Assembly: GCA_030435675.1 (NCBI GenBank)
Contig: CM059621.1
Span: 11,656,001 to 11,720,000, forward strand
From: Steinernema hermaphroditum
Lineage: Eukaryota; Nematoda; Chromadorea; Rhabditida; Steinernematidae
Direction: 5' to 3'
Length of the DNA: 64,000 nucleotides
A model generated the notes under the pieces. That model was not told where the DNA came from, did not search any database, and saw only the letters and a program-made list of their open reading frames with translations. The translations under genes and the position numbers were made by a program. Every line of letters begins with the position of its first letter. The stretch's first letter is position 1. This document shows positions 12,449-22,610 of this stretch, one piece after another.

Positions 12449-13146
12449 CAGGGTTATCGGAAAGTTCTGCAACATGAAAAACACAATTTTTCTCAAACAA
12501 AACCATTTTAATTCCAAAAACGAACAATACTACGTTATTCAGCACGCTGAATTACACATAAAACGTGAATTTCATTCAAAATGGCCTCCTCTAGCGTCGA
12601 TAGAAGGCCTTCACTCGCTTCTTGAAATTTTCGACGATCGCCGCGGGTGTTTCCACGGCTTATTTTGTAGCTCTTGAGATGGAGATCCTCGGTGACAAGC
12701 TTGTGCATCGATGCGTACCCGATTTTGTACTTCTTGGCCAGCTTCATGATGGATCGGTTGGGATTGCGCTTGATCATCTTCCGAACGGCCTCTCGGACTT
12801 GTGGAGTTCTTGCAGTCTTTTTTCTTCCGCTTCGGGGACGGTCCTGGACGTCGCCAGTTTCCCTAAATCGATCCACCACGCGTTTGACGGCATCTCGGCG
12901 AAGTTTGAGGGTTTTGCAAATCTCGGGATTTGAGCTTCCGCCGCAATGGAGCTCAACGATCGCGCAACGCACACTTTCGGAAACCATTTTTACCCTGAAT
13001 AACAGCTAATACAGCATTATTGACAGCGAATATAGGGGTAAAAAGAGTCGCGCAACACGAATATAACGAGAAACACGCGCAAAAACTCCGAAAAATTGCG
13101 AAAATTAGCATTGCAAAAAATGTTGCAGAACTTTCCGATAACCCTG
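12449..13146. mobile_element. Tc1/mariner-type element, internally deleted, 698 bp
   Basis: Perfect 27-bp terminal inverted repeats (12449-12475 and 13120-13146) begin CAGGGTTATCGGAAAGTTCT and are flanked by TA on both sides (12447-12448, 13147-13148), the standard target duplication of this superfamily. The interior carries the N-terminal part of a transposase on the minus strand. At 698 bp it is about half the usual length, so it is a non-autonomous deletion derivative. The identical termini suggest recent mobility. Confidence 0.85.
12535..12987 (-). pseudogene. Truncated mariner-like transposase, DNA-binding part only
   Basis: The 150-codon frame starts at ATG 12987. Two helix-turn-helix units are visible: residues 1-45 (AIVELHCGGSSNPEICKTL, AVKRVVDRFRETG) and about 60-105 (REAVRKMIKRNPNRSIMKLA). 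Between them lies an RPRSGRKKTA stretch resembling the GRPR linker. The catalytic DDE/D core is absent and the frame ends shortly after the second HTH. It could still bind the terminal repeats and act as a repressor, but cannot catalyse transposition. Confidence 0.8.
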
Positions 13147-13645
13147 TATTGTGCGCGATTTGAAACTGCATAGAAAGATAAGTACGCGTACTCATCAGGT
13201 AAGTCGTGGCAGGACCCATGTGGCAATAACTCAAACTTTCTGACCTCGTTTAGGTACTCAGTACCTCTATACGCACATAACATTCTGGGGTTTTATTGTC
13301 CCCATCAAAGCCTATCATACTCCACAAATTTCATTTCAATCGGCGTGGGACACTTTGTGAGAGCCGAGTAGCTTCGCAGAGTGAGTAGCTTCTTTTCTCG
13401 CAGCGACTGAACCGCTGAAGAGGAACAACCGATGAACAGCCGGTGTACCATCGGTCAAAACATCCCAGACAGTTCGTAAATATTCCATAGCACGATTTTT
13501 CGTCATTTTACTTTAAATTTTCAAAATCCTCAACAAGGATTCGTACTGTGCTACTGATCTTTCTGACTATTCTATGTGCCTGTCTAAAATCAGTGATATC
13601 AGAGTGCTAGTACTTTATTGCTATTCACCTTCAAATGGTTTCAAG

Positions 13646-14714
13646 TCATTCGGTAACAGTAGCTTTGCAGAAAAGCTGAATCCAATGTACTGTCAGTTCA
13701 TTGCTTAACCACTCATATCTGTTAACTGACACCTCGAGTGTGTGTTCAGGAGAAGTTGGATGGCTTTTCGTCAAGTTCGCATTTGGCCTGTCAATGGGCA
13801 GCTTGTTAAAATATGCCCTAAAGGCGTCTGTGATTTTGCCGCAATGGAGTGAAATCTGTTTCTGAGATACAGTGAATAATGTGGTGCTTTTCCAGGCCTC
13901 GTAAGCCGTTTGGAAGATCAACAAGTTCGGGAAGACATACTCTTCGGCGTAGTCATCACCCAAAATTCCGTAATCTAGCAGTTCGAAATTCGGTTTCTGA
14001 CAAAAACGCTCGGCATACGGTAGCAATGCCGGCGGGAGTGGTGTGTTACCATACATACTTAGTTTCCTGAGTTGACGGGATTCCTTCTGGCGCTGCAGGA
14101 AATGTATCTGTGCTTCACTACACTCTGGTATAAGCAACCATGCCACCGATGAGAACCGATTTCCAAAAAGGTTCAAGAATTTGTCGAAGTTTTGCGTGAA
14201 AGCTTCAACCTCAATCTTCTGATAAAGCGAGGGAGCCACAGCTTCGAAATCCTTTACTCCTTCCACACTGCTGGTAATGGCAGTATCACTGATTGGAAGA
14301 CCGCCACGGATCTCGACCTGCCTCTCAATATGTCCGTTTTTCGGGCTGAAGGTCGTCTTCTTACAAGCAGCGCCATCTTTGTTGATTTCTAGCGAAAAAA
14401 TCGACTTCCGAGCGTAGTCTCCCCAGGCGCCTTCGATCTCCAGTAATTTCGGATAGGGGCCTTGACAGGGTTCTTTCTTCTTGAGCAGTTGCAGATCAGT
14501 ATGTGTGAGCACATCGTAGATGATGTTGTTCGAGAGCAAAGCGAAGTCGTTGGGGATGGAGCTGACGTGCTCCTTGTATTCTGAAAGGTTGCGGAGAAGA
14601 TCGATGTGCTGGTTGCAGAGCTCGTATAGATCTTCCTCTTTTTCGTCTGTAGACCGACCGGAAGTCGTCCAGCTTGACTGCCAGCTCGCTCACGAAGGAA
14701 AACAGATCGGGCAT
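13646..14714 (-). pseudogene. Frameshifted inverted copy of the 11131 gene
   Basis: The reverse complement matches 11131-12198 except for a handful of substitutions and one extra A in a short A run at about 14640, which turns four A's into five. The frame is lost after about residue 25 (VYRRK). From an internal methionine at 14539 the remaining 297 codons are open to the normal stop. This copy therefore either makes an N-terminally shortened protein or is a fresh pseudogene. Substitutions in the open part are few (Met to Lys, Glu to Lys, Leu to Val twice). Confidence 0.8.
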
Positions 14715-14805
14715 TTCGGCGATATCGCGCCTCCGTGGCCTGTTTATTTATTATAGCCGCGCATTGGTTCACACATTCCACAATCCACACAGTTCACAAT
14801 CATGG

Positions 14806-15180
14806 TAACACACCATTTCCGTTGGCATTGCTACCGTATGTCGAACGTTTTTGTCAGAAATCGAATTTCGAACTGCTAGATTACGGAATTTTGGGCGACG
14901 ATTACGAGGAGGAGTATGCCTTCCTGAACTTGTCGATCTTCCAAACGGCTTACGAGGCCTGGAAAAGCACCTCATACTTCACTGTATCTCAGAAAGAGAT
15001 TTTACTCCACTGCGGCAAAATCACATATGCCTTTCAGGCGCACAATCTGCCCGCCAGCTCAAATGCGACCTTGACAGAAAACCATCCAACTTCTCCTGAA
15101 TGCACACTCGAACTGTGAGTTAACAGATATGTGTGGTTAAGCAATGATCTGGCTATACATTGCATTCAACTTGTCTGCGC
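14806..15180 (+). pseudogene. Third, diverged C-terminal copy of the 11131 gene
   Basis: Translation gives GNTPFPLALLPYVERFCQK and ILGDDYEEEYAFLNLSIFQT, aligning with residues about 227-345 of the intact copy at roughly 75-80% identity. A stop (TGA where the intact gene has TCA) interrupts it at 15116, a few codons are deleted near 15045, and the match then resumes (VNRYVWLSNDL). It is fused head-to-tail with the outer edge of the right palindrome arm and has no start of its own. Confidence 0.8.
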
Positions 15181-15389
15181 TATCGTTGCTCTTGGAATGA
15201 CACATAGAATGGCCAGAAAAATCGGTGGCACAGTTCAAAAAATGTTTAAATTTTTTTTGGTGGATTTTGACTTTTTTCCTTGCGTACACATAAAATTTAT
15301 CGGCAAGACAGACGCCACATACACTTCTCGAGGATATTCTACGCAAATGCGTCAGTACATATTGAAATTTTCTAGCTCATACTTGAGCA

Positions 15390-15707
15390 ATGGCAGTTAG
15401 TTCCACTGCAGGTCTGAAGATCCATTGCGGCTTCGTTCTATCTTCTCCTAACTCCGTCTCGCCTCGTGTTCCCCAAGGCTCAGTACTAGGGCCGCTGCTT
15501 TTCCTGCTATTTATCAACGATATTGCTACAGTTGTATCAGATTTGCATCTCTCTATCGAACTATATGGCGATGATGTTAAATTCTGCTCTGTGTATACCG
15601 TGAAAAGCCCTGACGATGAATTTCAGAACTGGTACAACCAAAACGTAAAACAGAAAATTGAAAGTAGATCGAGTAAAATGTTGCAGAAATTTGTCGGCAT
15701 ACGGTAA
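15390..15707 (+). pseudogene. Non-LTR retrotransposon reverse transcriptase fragment
   Basis: The frame contains VPQGSVLGPLLFLLFIND followed by a catalytic-box variant, LYGDDVKF. These are the classical palm motifs of LINE reverse transcriptases of the CR1/Jockey/RTE type, which usually read (F/Y)ADD; the Ala to Gly change is unusual. Only about 60 residues of RT are present. The upstream fingers domain, endonuclease and 3' end are missing, so it is a relic. It lies just before the zinc-finger/GIY-YIG gene. Confidence 0.8.
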
Positions 15708-15935
15708 CATATGTGGTTAAAAAGAGGATTACTTTATGGAGTCGTTGTATATTCAAAATAAGGGCGCGAATGCCTCATCATGAAAAAGAGAAGAGGGGCC
15801 AGAGGTCTCTTGCCGTAAAAGATTTAGACATAAACGCACCTTCAAGCCTTTATATAAATTTTGTAAATCTTTTCACTTTAACCGGGTGTGCGATTTCAAA
15901 CCGGTGGGGTCATCACACTCTTCATCGCCTTCAAG

Positions 15936-16879
15936 ATGCGCCTATGTTCAAGATGCAAGAAACAACACGCTACAAAGGAGGATTACCTTGAACACGTTAT
16001 GAGATGGCATTCAATATTCCGGAGGAAAATGGTAAGAACTAAAATGGTGTACAAAGAGGCCTGTGCGACTTTCAGGATCCGTCAGATACAACGGACTTTG
16101 AAATGAACGAGTTTACTCATCACAATGCCCTGTTCGATGAAATGTTCATGTTCAAGCTGAGAAGAACGATCAACGACGACGGAGTTTGGACAAATCCTGC
16201 GAGATTTGAGCGGGCTAAGATGATTTTTGAGGCACTGGAAGGCGGAGTTGCCCTTGTCGATCAGCGTTTACCGCCGGAGGACGCGAAAAAACGCAAGCAG
16301 AAGAAGTATTTGTTAATTCCCGGACTCAAGGCGTTTACGTACATCTTGCTCGACCCCTCGCGTTTGCCAGAAAAGCCATACAATGCCTCTTTTTACGAAT
16401 TTGTGATGGCAGTGTTTTATATTGGCAAGGCTACGGCAGGTCGTCCATTGGACCATGTGAAGAACGCCAAAGATGCGGAAGACAACGGACAGAAATTGGA
16501 TTTGAAGGAATCGTTTATCGCGGCGCTCAATATTGAGGGAAGAGGAGTCATTGTTGCGGATGGAGGAGACCGCTACTCATTTGATGACGAAGCGTTTTTA
16601 CACGAAGTGGCGATGATGAAAATCTATCCAGAAAAGTTTCTAATGAACGATAAGGATGGCCATGTAATCAAGTGGGGTCGGTACAAAGAATGTACCAGCT
16701 CGTATGCCGAAGTGCTTGGATTTCCACTCCAGTTTCCGGATCTTTTGCCTAATGAGGATGACGAAGATTTCTACGAGCTCGGAGTCTTTTGTCTCTGGAA
16801 GAAGTGGAAAATTTTCCAGCTGGAAAAGTGTTCAGAGATTCGTTTCGATAATTGCCGAAACATTTATGCGGACATTTGA
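15936..16879 (+). CDS. C2H2 zinc finger fused to LEM-3/ANKLE1-type GIY-YIG endonuclease
   Basis: Two exons, 15936-16031 and 16076-16879, joined across a 44-nt GTAAGA...TTTCAG intron in phase, encode 299 residues. Residues 4-25 form a C2H2 finger (Cys4, Cys7, His20, His25). Residues about 118-240 match the GIY-YIG fold of LEM-3/ANKLE1: TYILLDP, FYIGKATAGRP (Tyr147, Lys150, Arg155), His159, the metal-binding Glu209 in FLHEVAMM and Asn223. The usual GIY tripeptide is TYI, as in other LEM-3 relatives. LEM-3 and ANKLE1 carry ankyrin repeats and a LEM domain, which are missing here. AATAAA follows the stop codon. It may cut DNA at sites chosen by the finger. A retroelement origin is possible given the adjacent RT relic, but is not shown. 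Confidence 0.75.
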
Positions 16880-17683
16880 TTGTGTACAACATGAATAAAG
16901 CAGCTGATGTTGACTTGTACAGTCTTTTTTGTAGTATGTCTGAGGCACGCGATGCGAGCTTCTTTGCAACCGTTCTTATTTTTCGCCAGTTGAGAAATGC
17001 ATTCCGCGTGTTCGTGCAAAAATTTATTTAACTTTGATCAGTTGGGCGAGACCGGTTGCGTGTGTGGAATTTTTCTGCACCATGTCGTACAGTCTAGAAT
17101 CCCACCGAATGTTCTGGAAGATTTCAGAGCAGTCTGAGATGTTATGAATGTTGGTAGAACGGTCATTACTGAGTGCTCAATGGAAGTTGTCGTGTTTAAT
17201 CGACCTTCTCATCGTATACTGGTTCTAAATTCGCTAATAATGTACAAAAACACAATGATTTACTTGTACTTCTTGGCTAACATCAACACTCTGTAGGATA
17301 GCCCTTACTCGGAATAATAGCTCCACAACGGCGCTTCATAGAACACCAGCCGTTTTGAAGAAATTTCGGGCTTTTCTCAATGAAAATCACCTTAGAACCG
17401 GCTAAAACCACACAAAACGCAGTTTTCGGCATCGAAAATTACATGTTACAATTACATATAATTGGGTTGAGTCTTTGATAATTTCGCATAGCGTAAACAT
17501 TATTTTTTTCGCCATGTTTTCACTTGCGGCAAAATTGAGTGGTGCGTTGTTGAGCACAGTAAATTCTCACCCTACACTATGATTGACCACTCCTGCATTC
17601 CATTCATCCTGATGATGGAGGTCTATTCTGTCCTCTATGGCCATTTTTCTGGAACCTCGAAATGACGAAATGCGAAGTGATGT

Positions 17684-17765
17684 ATGGGTTGCCTATGGTA
17701 TTAATTGTGCGATGGACGGTGACTGTCTTTAACCACGTAAATCGTTAGGTCTTATCTACCAAATG
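17684..17765 (+). repeat. Dispersed repeat shared with 55633-55712
   Basis: About 80 bases align with 55633-55712 at roughly 80% identity, in the order GCCTA(T/C)GGTAT, AATTGTGCGA, GACTG(T/C)CTTTAACCAC and TCGTT(A/G)GGTCTTA. There is no open frame. This is a shared remnant of an interspersed repeat family. Confidence 0.65.
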
Positions 17766-17962
17766 CACCTATCGCTGTGGTCGTCATACATGAGCTAATC
17801 TCAGAAAGATGGCACCGCCAAATCAAGATGTTCGCTTAACTCCAACGTTTCCATTTGGTTAAGTACTATAAAAGACAATAGGAATATGCAGCCAAAAGTT
17901 ATCTCTCACGGCTACCATATTGCATTTCCTTCAAAACTAAGAACGCCAACTTGGCCTGAATC

Positions 17963-18295
17963 CTTGTCCGGGTCCCGGATCGATCTGGAAGAAGGGATTT
18001 CTGAAATTTTCTTTCACTTTCACGTTGTAGAGCGTATGCGAAAACCCCTTCTGGTCATCTTCTGCTAATTGCCTAACATTAAATATGAAATAAGCCTGAA
18101 CCTTTCAAAATCCTTTGAAAAACGACACTTTTCCATTGTGAATTTCATGGTACGAGGTTTTCTCATCCGCAATTCGCATGCATTCTATTTTTCATGAGGT
18201 AAAACGTAAGTAGGGATTTTAGCATACGTTCTACAACGTGAAAGTAAAAGAAAATTTCAGAAACCCCTTCTTCGCTCCAGGACCCGAACAAGGAT
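17963..18295. repeat. Inverted repeat, about 85-bp arms
   Basis: Bases 17963-18047 and the reverse complement of 18205-18295 share CCTTGT(C/T)CGGGTCC, TTTCTGAAATTTTCTTT, ACTTTCACGTTGTAGA and GTATGC. The arms are separated by about 155 bases. It would fold into a long hairpin if transcribed and is probably an old MITE. Confidence 0.65.
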
Positions 18296-18682
18296 GCAAA
18301 TGGTCATTTTGCAATGTCGGGGTCGCCAAGTCGTCGGCGGTCAAGACAGATTTGCCCTCCCGAAGCGCTATTCATATGAGAAGACGTGAAACATGGCGTA
18401 AGGGGGGAATTCAGTGTGCATAGGCAGTGCATCAAATAATGTGGATCGAGCAGTAAACTCTGTTATCAAAAAAAAAATTGTTTCGGACCAATTTTACACC
18501 ACTTCTTGCACATATTTTTTCCCTCGATATCCTTACTGTGCGAATGTTACATGTAATAGATAGAAACAGCTCTGTGAACCTTTTTTTGAGCCATAATAGG
18601 TGTCTCGCACGGCATAATGCCGTTGATTCAAGAGATAAAACTGGAATATTCTGCACTTTATCCACTTGGAGATGTCAATTAA

Positions 18683-19321
18683 AGGGACCCGGTCATGGAG
18701 CACGATGGTGAAGTCGGTTTCTCGGAAAACATGATAATTTCCGAGAAATAGCAAAAATAGACAAAAAAATGTCGTGCAAACTTTGCCTTGGAGCGCAAGG
18801 CAGAGTTCGCTGTTCGTCCTGCAAACCTTTTAGTCCCTTCTTTTAGAGGCTGCCCAACATCATGCCGAAATCAGTTTCCCAAAAAACCCAGCAGTTTTCA
18901 AGAAACAGACCTTAGGATCCACACAGTTTTATTGTCTAATTCTCAGTTTGCCGGTCCCGAGACGACTACCATGACGGACACAACCGTAGTTCCCGCGTTT
19001 TCTGCGCACTTATCCAGTTCAGGCGAGCCTGGGCTCATTCGACGCGCCAGAAGCTGCTGAGCAAAATCTTCCCAAGCGCAGACCTGGTCGTCACTTATTT
19101 CGGCCAGAAAGAATGAAAATATTGCGCAACTCGTGCCGCGCCGGATAGATCGTGTCCGGACCGATGGTAAAACACATTCTGGATCCTAAGGTCTGTTTCT
19201 TGAATACCACTAGGTTTTTTGGGAAACCGACTTCACCACCGTGCTCAGCGACCCCGAAAACAGGTGTATGCAAGTTTTCAGAAGTTTTAAAATACTTTTT
19301 TTTATCCATGACCGGGTCCCA
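18683..19321. mobile_element. TTAA-flanked MITE (piggyBac-type target site), 639 bp
   Basis: The ends read AGGGACCCGGTCATGG and, at the other side, CCATGACCGGGTCCCA. Both are directly flanked by TTAA (18679-18682 and 19322-19325). TTAA duplications are characteristic of piggyBac-type transposition. Internal sub-terminal repeats are also inverted (18843-18960 against about 19150-19255, sharing GGATCCTAAGGTCTGTTTCT). No transposase frame is present, so it is non-autonomous. Confidence 0.75.
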
Positions 19322-19325
19322 TTAA

Positions 19326-20169
19326 GATAAGCTAGCAGTCTCGTATGAATAAGCGCTAACTACAACTACAAAGCACATCTGCTTTATAATAAGAGTGCAC
19401 TGTGCAAAAACATATGTCAATGAAAAACCGACAATTGCAACCCAATGTTTTGTTTAAACAGTACAAAAATTTTAAGAACTACAACTTTCCTCATCTATTC
19501 CAACTATTCCTTGTGTATACTCACCTAGAGACCTCACTGATTTAAATGCTGAAAATATAGCACTATTTGGACGGAACGCCGTTTTGCACTGACGACGACG
19601 GAAAAAGCCACGATTAGACTCCGATAGTCAATTCTTTAAAATTTGTGTATACTTGACCAGCTTGTGTTGCAGCTGTGATGTCACAGAACTTCATCCCCCG
19701 CTCTATTACTGATCTGAAGTGAGAAATCAAAACAGGTGCAAGGCACACACTAACGCCACAAATTGTTTGCATGTGCACAGTGACTGACAAATCGTCCATT
19801 GTTTGCCTTTCTTTCCCAACGAAACGTCACTCACACAGGGATGCATTTTGAGCACAGTAGTGAGTAAAGTGACCGGTCATTAGAAGATCGAGCTGTTGTT
19901 GCGGCGTATCGAAATGCAGGCTGAAGCTCGACGAGAAATCATAGATATCAAACTCCGGAATTGTATGACAACTCTAATTATAACTTACAAGGGAACGGTC
20001 AATCATGTAAAGCTAAGATCGACACGAGACTAGGGGCAAACGGTAGGCCTAGGTGTGTGTATTAACCGTGCAAAATACTAGGTGCCCTCGCTCAGACACC
20101 GGCGAGAAAAAGAGGTTTAAAGTTATGGGTATCGAGGTATATGCGAGAATGGCGACGCGAAACGTCATT
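19326..20169. other. Intergenic, nothing recognised
   Basis: AT-rich spacer between the MITE and the tRNA-like unit. There are no coding frames with splice support and I see no repeat partner inside this window. Confidence 0.5.
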
Positions 20170-20252
20170 GTCAATGTGGCGCAGTGGTATGTCGTCTGCC
20201 TACCATGTTTGCGGGGTTCACGGGTTCAAATCCCCGCACCACTCATTCTTTT
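20170..20252 (+). other. tRNA-like Pol III unit (tRNA pseudogene or SINE head)
   Basis: Box A (TGGCGCAGTGG, 20177-20187) and box B (GGTTCAAATCC, 20223-20233) both match Pol III internal promoter consensus at tRNA-like spacing, and a TTTT terminator lies at 20249-20252. I cannot fold a proper acceptor or anticodon stem around them. A competing 6-bp stem (GCGGGG with CCCCGC) spans the T-arm instead. It is therefore more likely a tRNA-derived pseudogene or SINE head than a working tRNA. Confidence 0.5.
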
Positions 20253-20591
20253 CCAACCAACTTCATAACGTATGACTCCCCATCGATCATGTTATGCACA
20301 GTCCTTTTCACGGCTTGATCCAACAGTGATCGAAGGTCCTAATCCTCCACAAGCGTGAAAGTATAAAAGAACCGTAAAAAGTCGTTAAACCTGAGATTGC
20401 AACTCCCTTAACGGACAGTAACGGACAATAAAGCGCCATCTGTGCAACTCCACCCTTATCGCGGCCTCTAAACATCGAGAACATCGATCACCTTTGCAGA
20501 ACCTCCGACCGGAATGCGTTGGGTGTGCAAAGAAGTGGCTTCTGTTCATTCGATCTATACATACAGACAATTTTTTACATTTACACTTCCC

Positions 20592-22610
20592 CTACATCCC
20601 CGACTCATTCCCTTCCTCCTTTTCGTAGTACAGATCGCCGAAATTTCGATCGTCTTGCCGGTGGGCACCATAGAGGTTCTGCATTTCGCTGGCCTCGATG
20701 ATCTCCTCCTTCTGCTCCACTCCCTGCAGAGGGTCCTTCTTACTTTTGACCACTTTGACTCCAAACAGTTCGATGTCTTTGGAGGGACGGGGGACGAAGA
20801 AGCGCGACTTTCGGATGTCCCTGTTGGCCATTCGAAATTTGTATTCTCCCAGGGCGATTAGGCAACAACTGAACCGTTTCGTGCTTTAGAATTTGAACGA
20901 GCGAGGTGGTATACCTGAAGAAAAGAGCGAAGAGAAGAATGAGGAATATCCCGCTGATGAGAATATATTTTGGAGAGCTGAGATCACATTCGCAGAAGTG
21001 GTGAATCACGGCGCGCGCCACCGTGACGATGCCGAGGGCTGTGAAGAAGAAGACGAGAAGGGATCCGATGCCCAGAATCAGGAAGGCTAACACGAATCCC
21101 ACGGATTTGCACAGAATTGCTGGAAATGGGATGTGTCACTACGGTCTTCTACACTTCAACGACTCACTGCTAAAGTAGTATGCTTTGAACCAGTTGTAGT
21201 TGAGGAATTCCCTGACATTGCTAAAGAGTTTAACTTTCTCCCTCTCCTTCTTCGGCACTTCTTTCTCGTTTTTTCGCTTCAGAATCGGACTTCCCTCCAC
21301 TTCCTCTATGGAACTGTCGAAGTTGGCCGTTTTCTGGAGAACGGGTCGTTTCCTTCGAGAACGCTCGGCAGCCGCTTCGGGCTGGATGTTGGCGCGTTCT
21401 TCGCCGCCTTCCTCGTTCTGCCCGGAGGTGGAAGGCTGTGCTTCGCCGTAGAGGTTGGAAATGCTCGCGTGGGGGCTCTTCTCCACCGCGTTCATCACAT
21501 TCACGAGATGGGTTACGGTAGGCCGGAGTTCGGGCTGTTTTTCGAAGATCTTGTCGACGATGAAGCGGATGTTCTTCGACGCCGTCGGAATGAGATTCTT
21601 TGAGAGATACGGTAGTTGCTGAAACAGGACCCTAACGCTACGGTAGGAGGGGAGGAGGAGGAGTTACATCTTCAGGAGGTCCGCTCGCTCGCTGCAGAAG
21701 CTCGGAGTGGATCTCTATTTTGCCGAAGTACTCGAAGTGGGGAGGGTTTCTGACTAACATCTCGATAAAAGTGCATCCGAGCGCCCTGAAACCGACGGTA
21801 AATATCTCTCCGAAAACAGTCCCCCGCACCAAACGTCGGCCGGCCTCCCGTAAGCCTTCCTGTTGCCCGGGCCCAGTTGGCTGGTCAGCACCTCGGGCGC
21901 CACGTAGAGCAAGGTGCCTCGGAAATCCACCGTAACCTCGGAGGCGACGGCGATTCCGAATCCGTCGACGGCCAAGTCGCGGACCAGCCCGAAATTCGCC
22001 AATTTGATCGTGTCATCTACCGTAATCAGCAGGTTGGCCGCCTTGATGTCTCTGTGGATGACGGGAGGTCTCTGGTTGTGGAGGAAGTCGAGCCCCTCGG
22101 AGGCCTGGTAGAAATACTTGTAGGCGACTTCTTCGGGCAGAGCCTGGTCGGCAAGGAGGTCCTTGACTGAGCCGCCCGCCATGTACTCTGTGAAGACGAT
22201 CAGTCGCTCCTGGTCCGAGAAGATGCCTATGAACTGGGCCAGGCGCTCCTTTCCGGGACCGTTGCTGAGGCGATGCAATATTCGATACTCTTTTATGAAC
22301 GTTTCTAGCCTCTGAAATTGGATTTGATGGATGTGGAGGAGAGACAGCGATTCCCTACAGCTTTTATCTTCGCTATGTCCTGCAGGTAGTGATTGAACAT
22401 CTCCATGTTGACGATTTTCCCGGAGATGCACTCGTTGGTTCCCTTCTTCTGGAACTTCGCCACTTCACCAAAGCGGCCCTGGCCCAGCATCTTGGTCTTG
22501 GCGTACTGGTCATCGAAGTTCCGCAGGCGGATTTTGTCATCTTTTGGAATCGTCTGGTTGAGAACCGTCAGGAGCTGCTTGTGGAGGGGAGAGTGCTGGC
22601 GCTGGTACAT
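20592..22610 (-). CDS. MAP3K-like protein kinase with NFG motif and C-terminal membrane segments
   Basis: Six exons from 22610 down to 20592 (22610-22359, 22311-21830, 21785-21668, 21618-21168, 21119-20915, 20883-20592), with matching phases, give 599 residues. The kinase domain has GQGRFGEV (43-50), the ATP-site Lys65, alpha-C Glu92, HRDIKAANLL (170-179) and APE (222-224). Where DFG is expected the sequence reads ANFG (Asn190), so the Mg-binding aspartate is lost and catalysis is probably weak or absent. EYMAGGSVKDLL and DVWALGCTFIEML place it near STE11/MEKK kinases. A charged linker with a KRKNEKEVPKKEREK stretch leads to two hydrophobic helices at about 440-465 and 485-503. An acceptor TTTTAG sits 11 bases before the ATG, suggesting trans-splicing. 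Confidence 0.8.

Larger units (their letters stand above)
10998..14847. repeat. Large inverted duplication (1.45 kb arms, 0.95 kb loop)
   Basis: The left arm 10998-12446 and right arm 13398-14847 are reverse complements, with about nine differences by eye, one of them a single-base indel. Each arm carries a complete copy of the 355-codon gene plus flanks. The loop (12447-13397) holds a mariner-like element and about 250 bp of unique sequence. The left arm stops exactly at the TA duplication of that element. The high identity implies a very recent duplication or ongoing gene conversion. An assembly artefact cannot be excluded from sequence alone. Confidence 0.9.
16880..18682. other. Intergenic stretch rich in small repeats
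   Basis: I find no gene. The stretch holds the dispersed repeat at 17684-17765, the inverted repeat at 17963-18295 and a poly-A-type repeat end at 18604-18640, all listed separately. The rest is AT-rich without coding frames. Confidence 0.5.
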
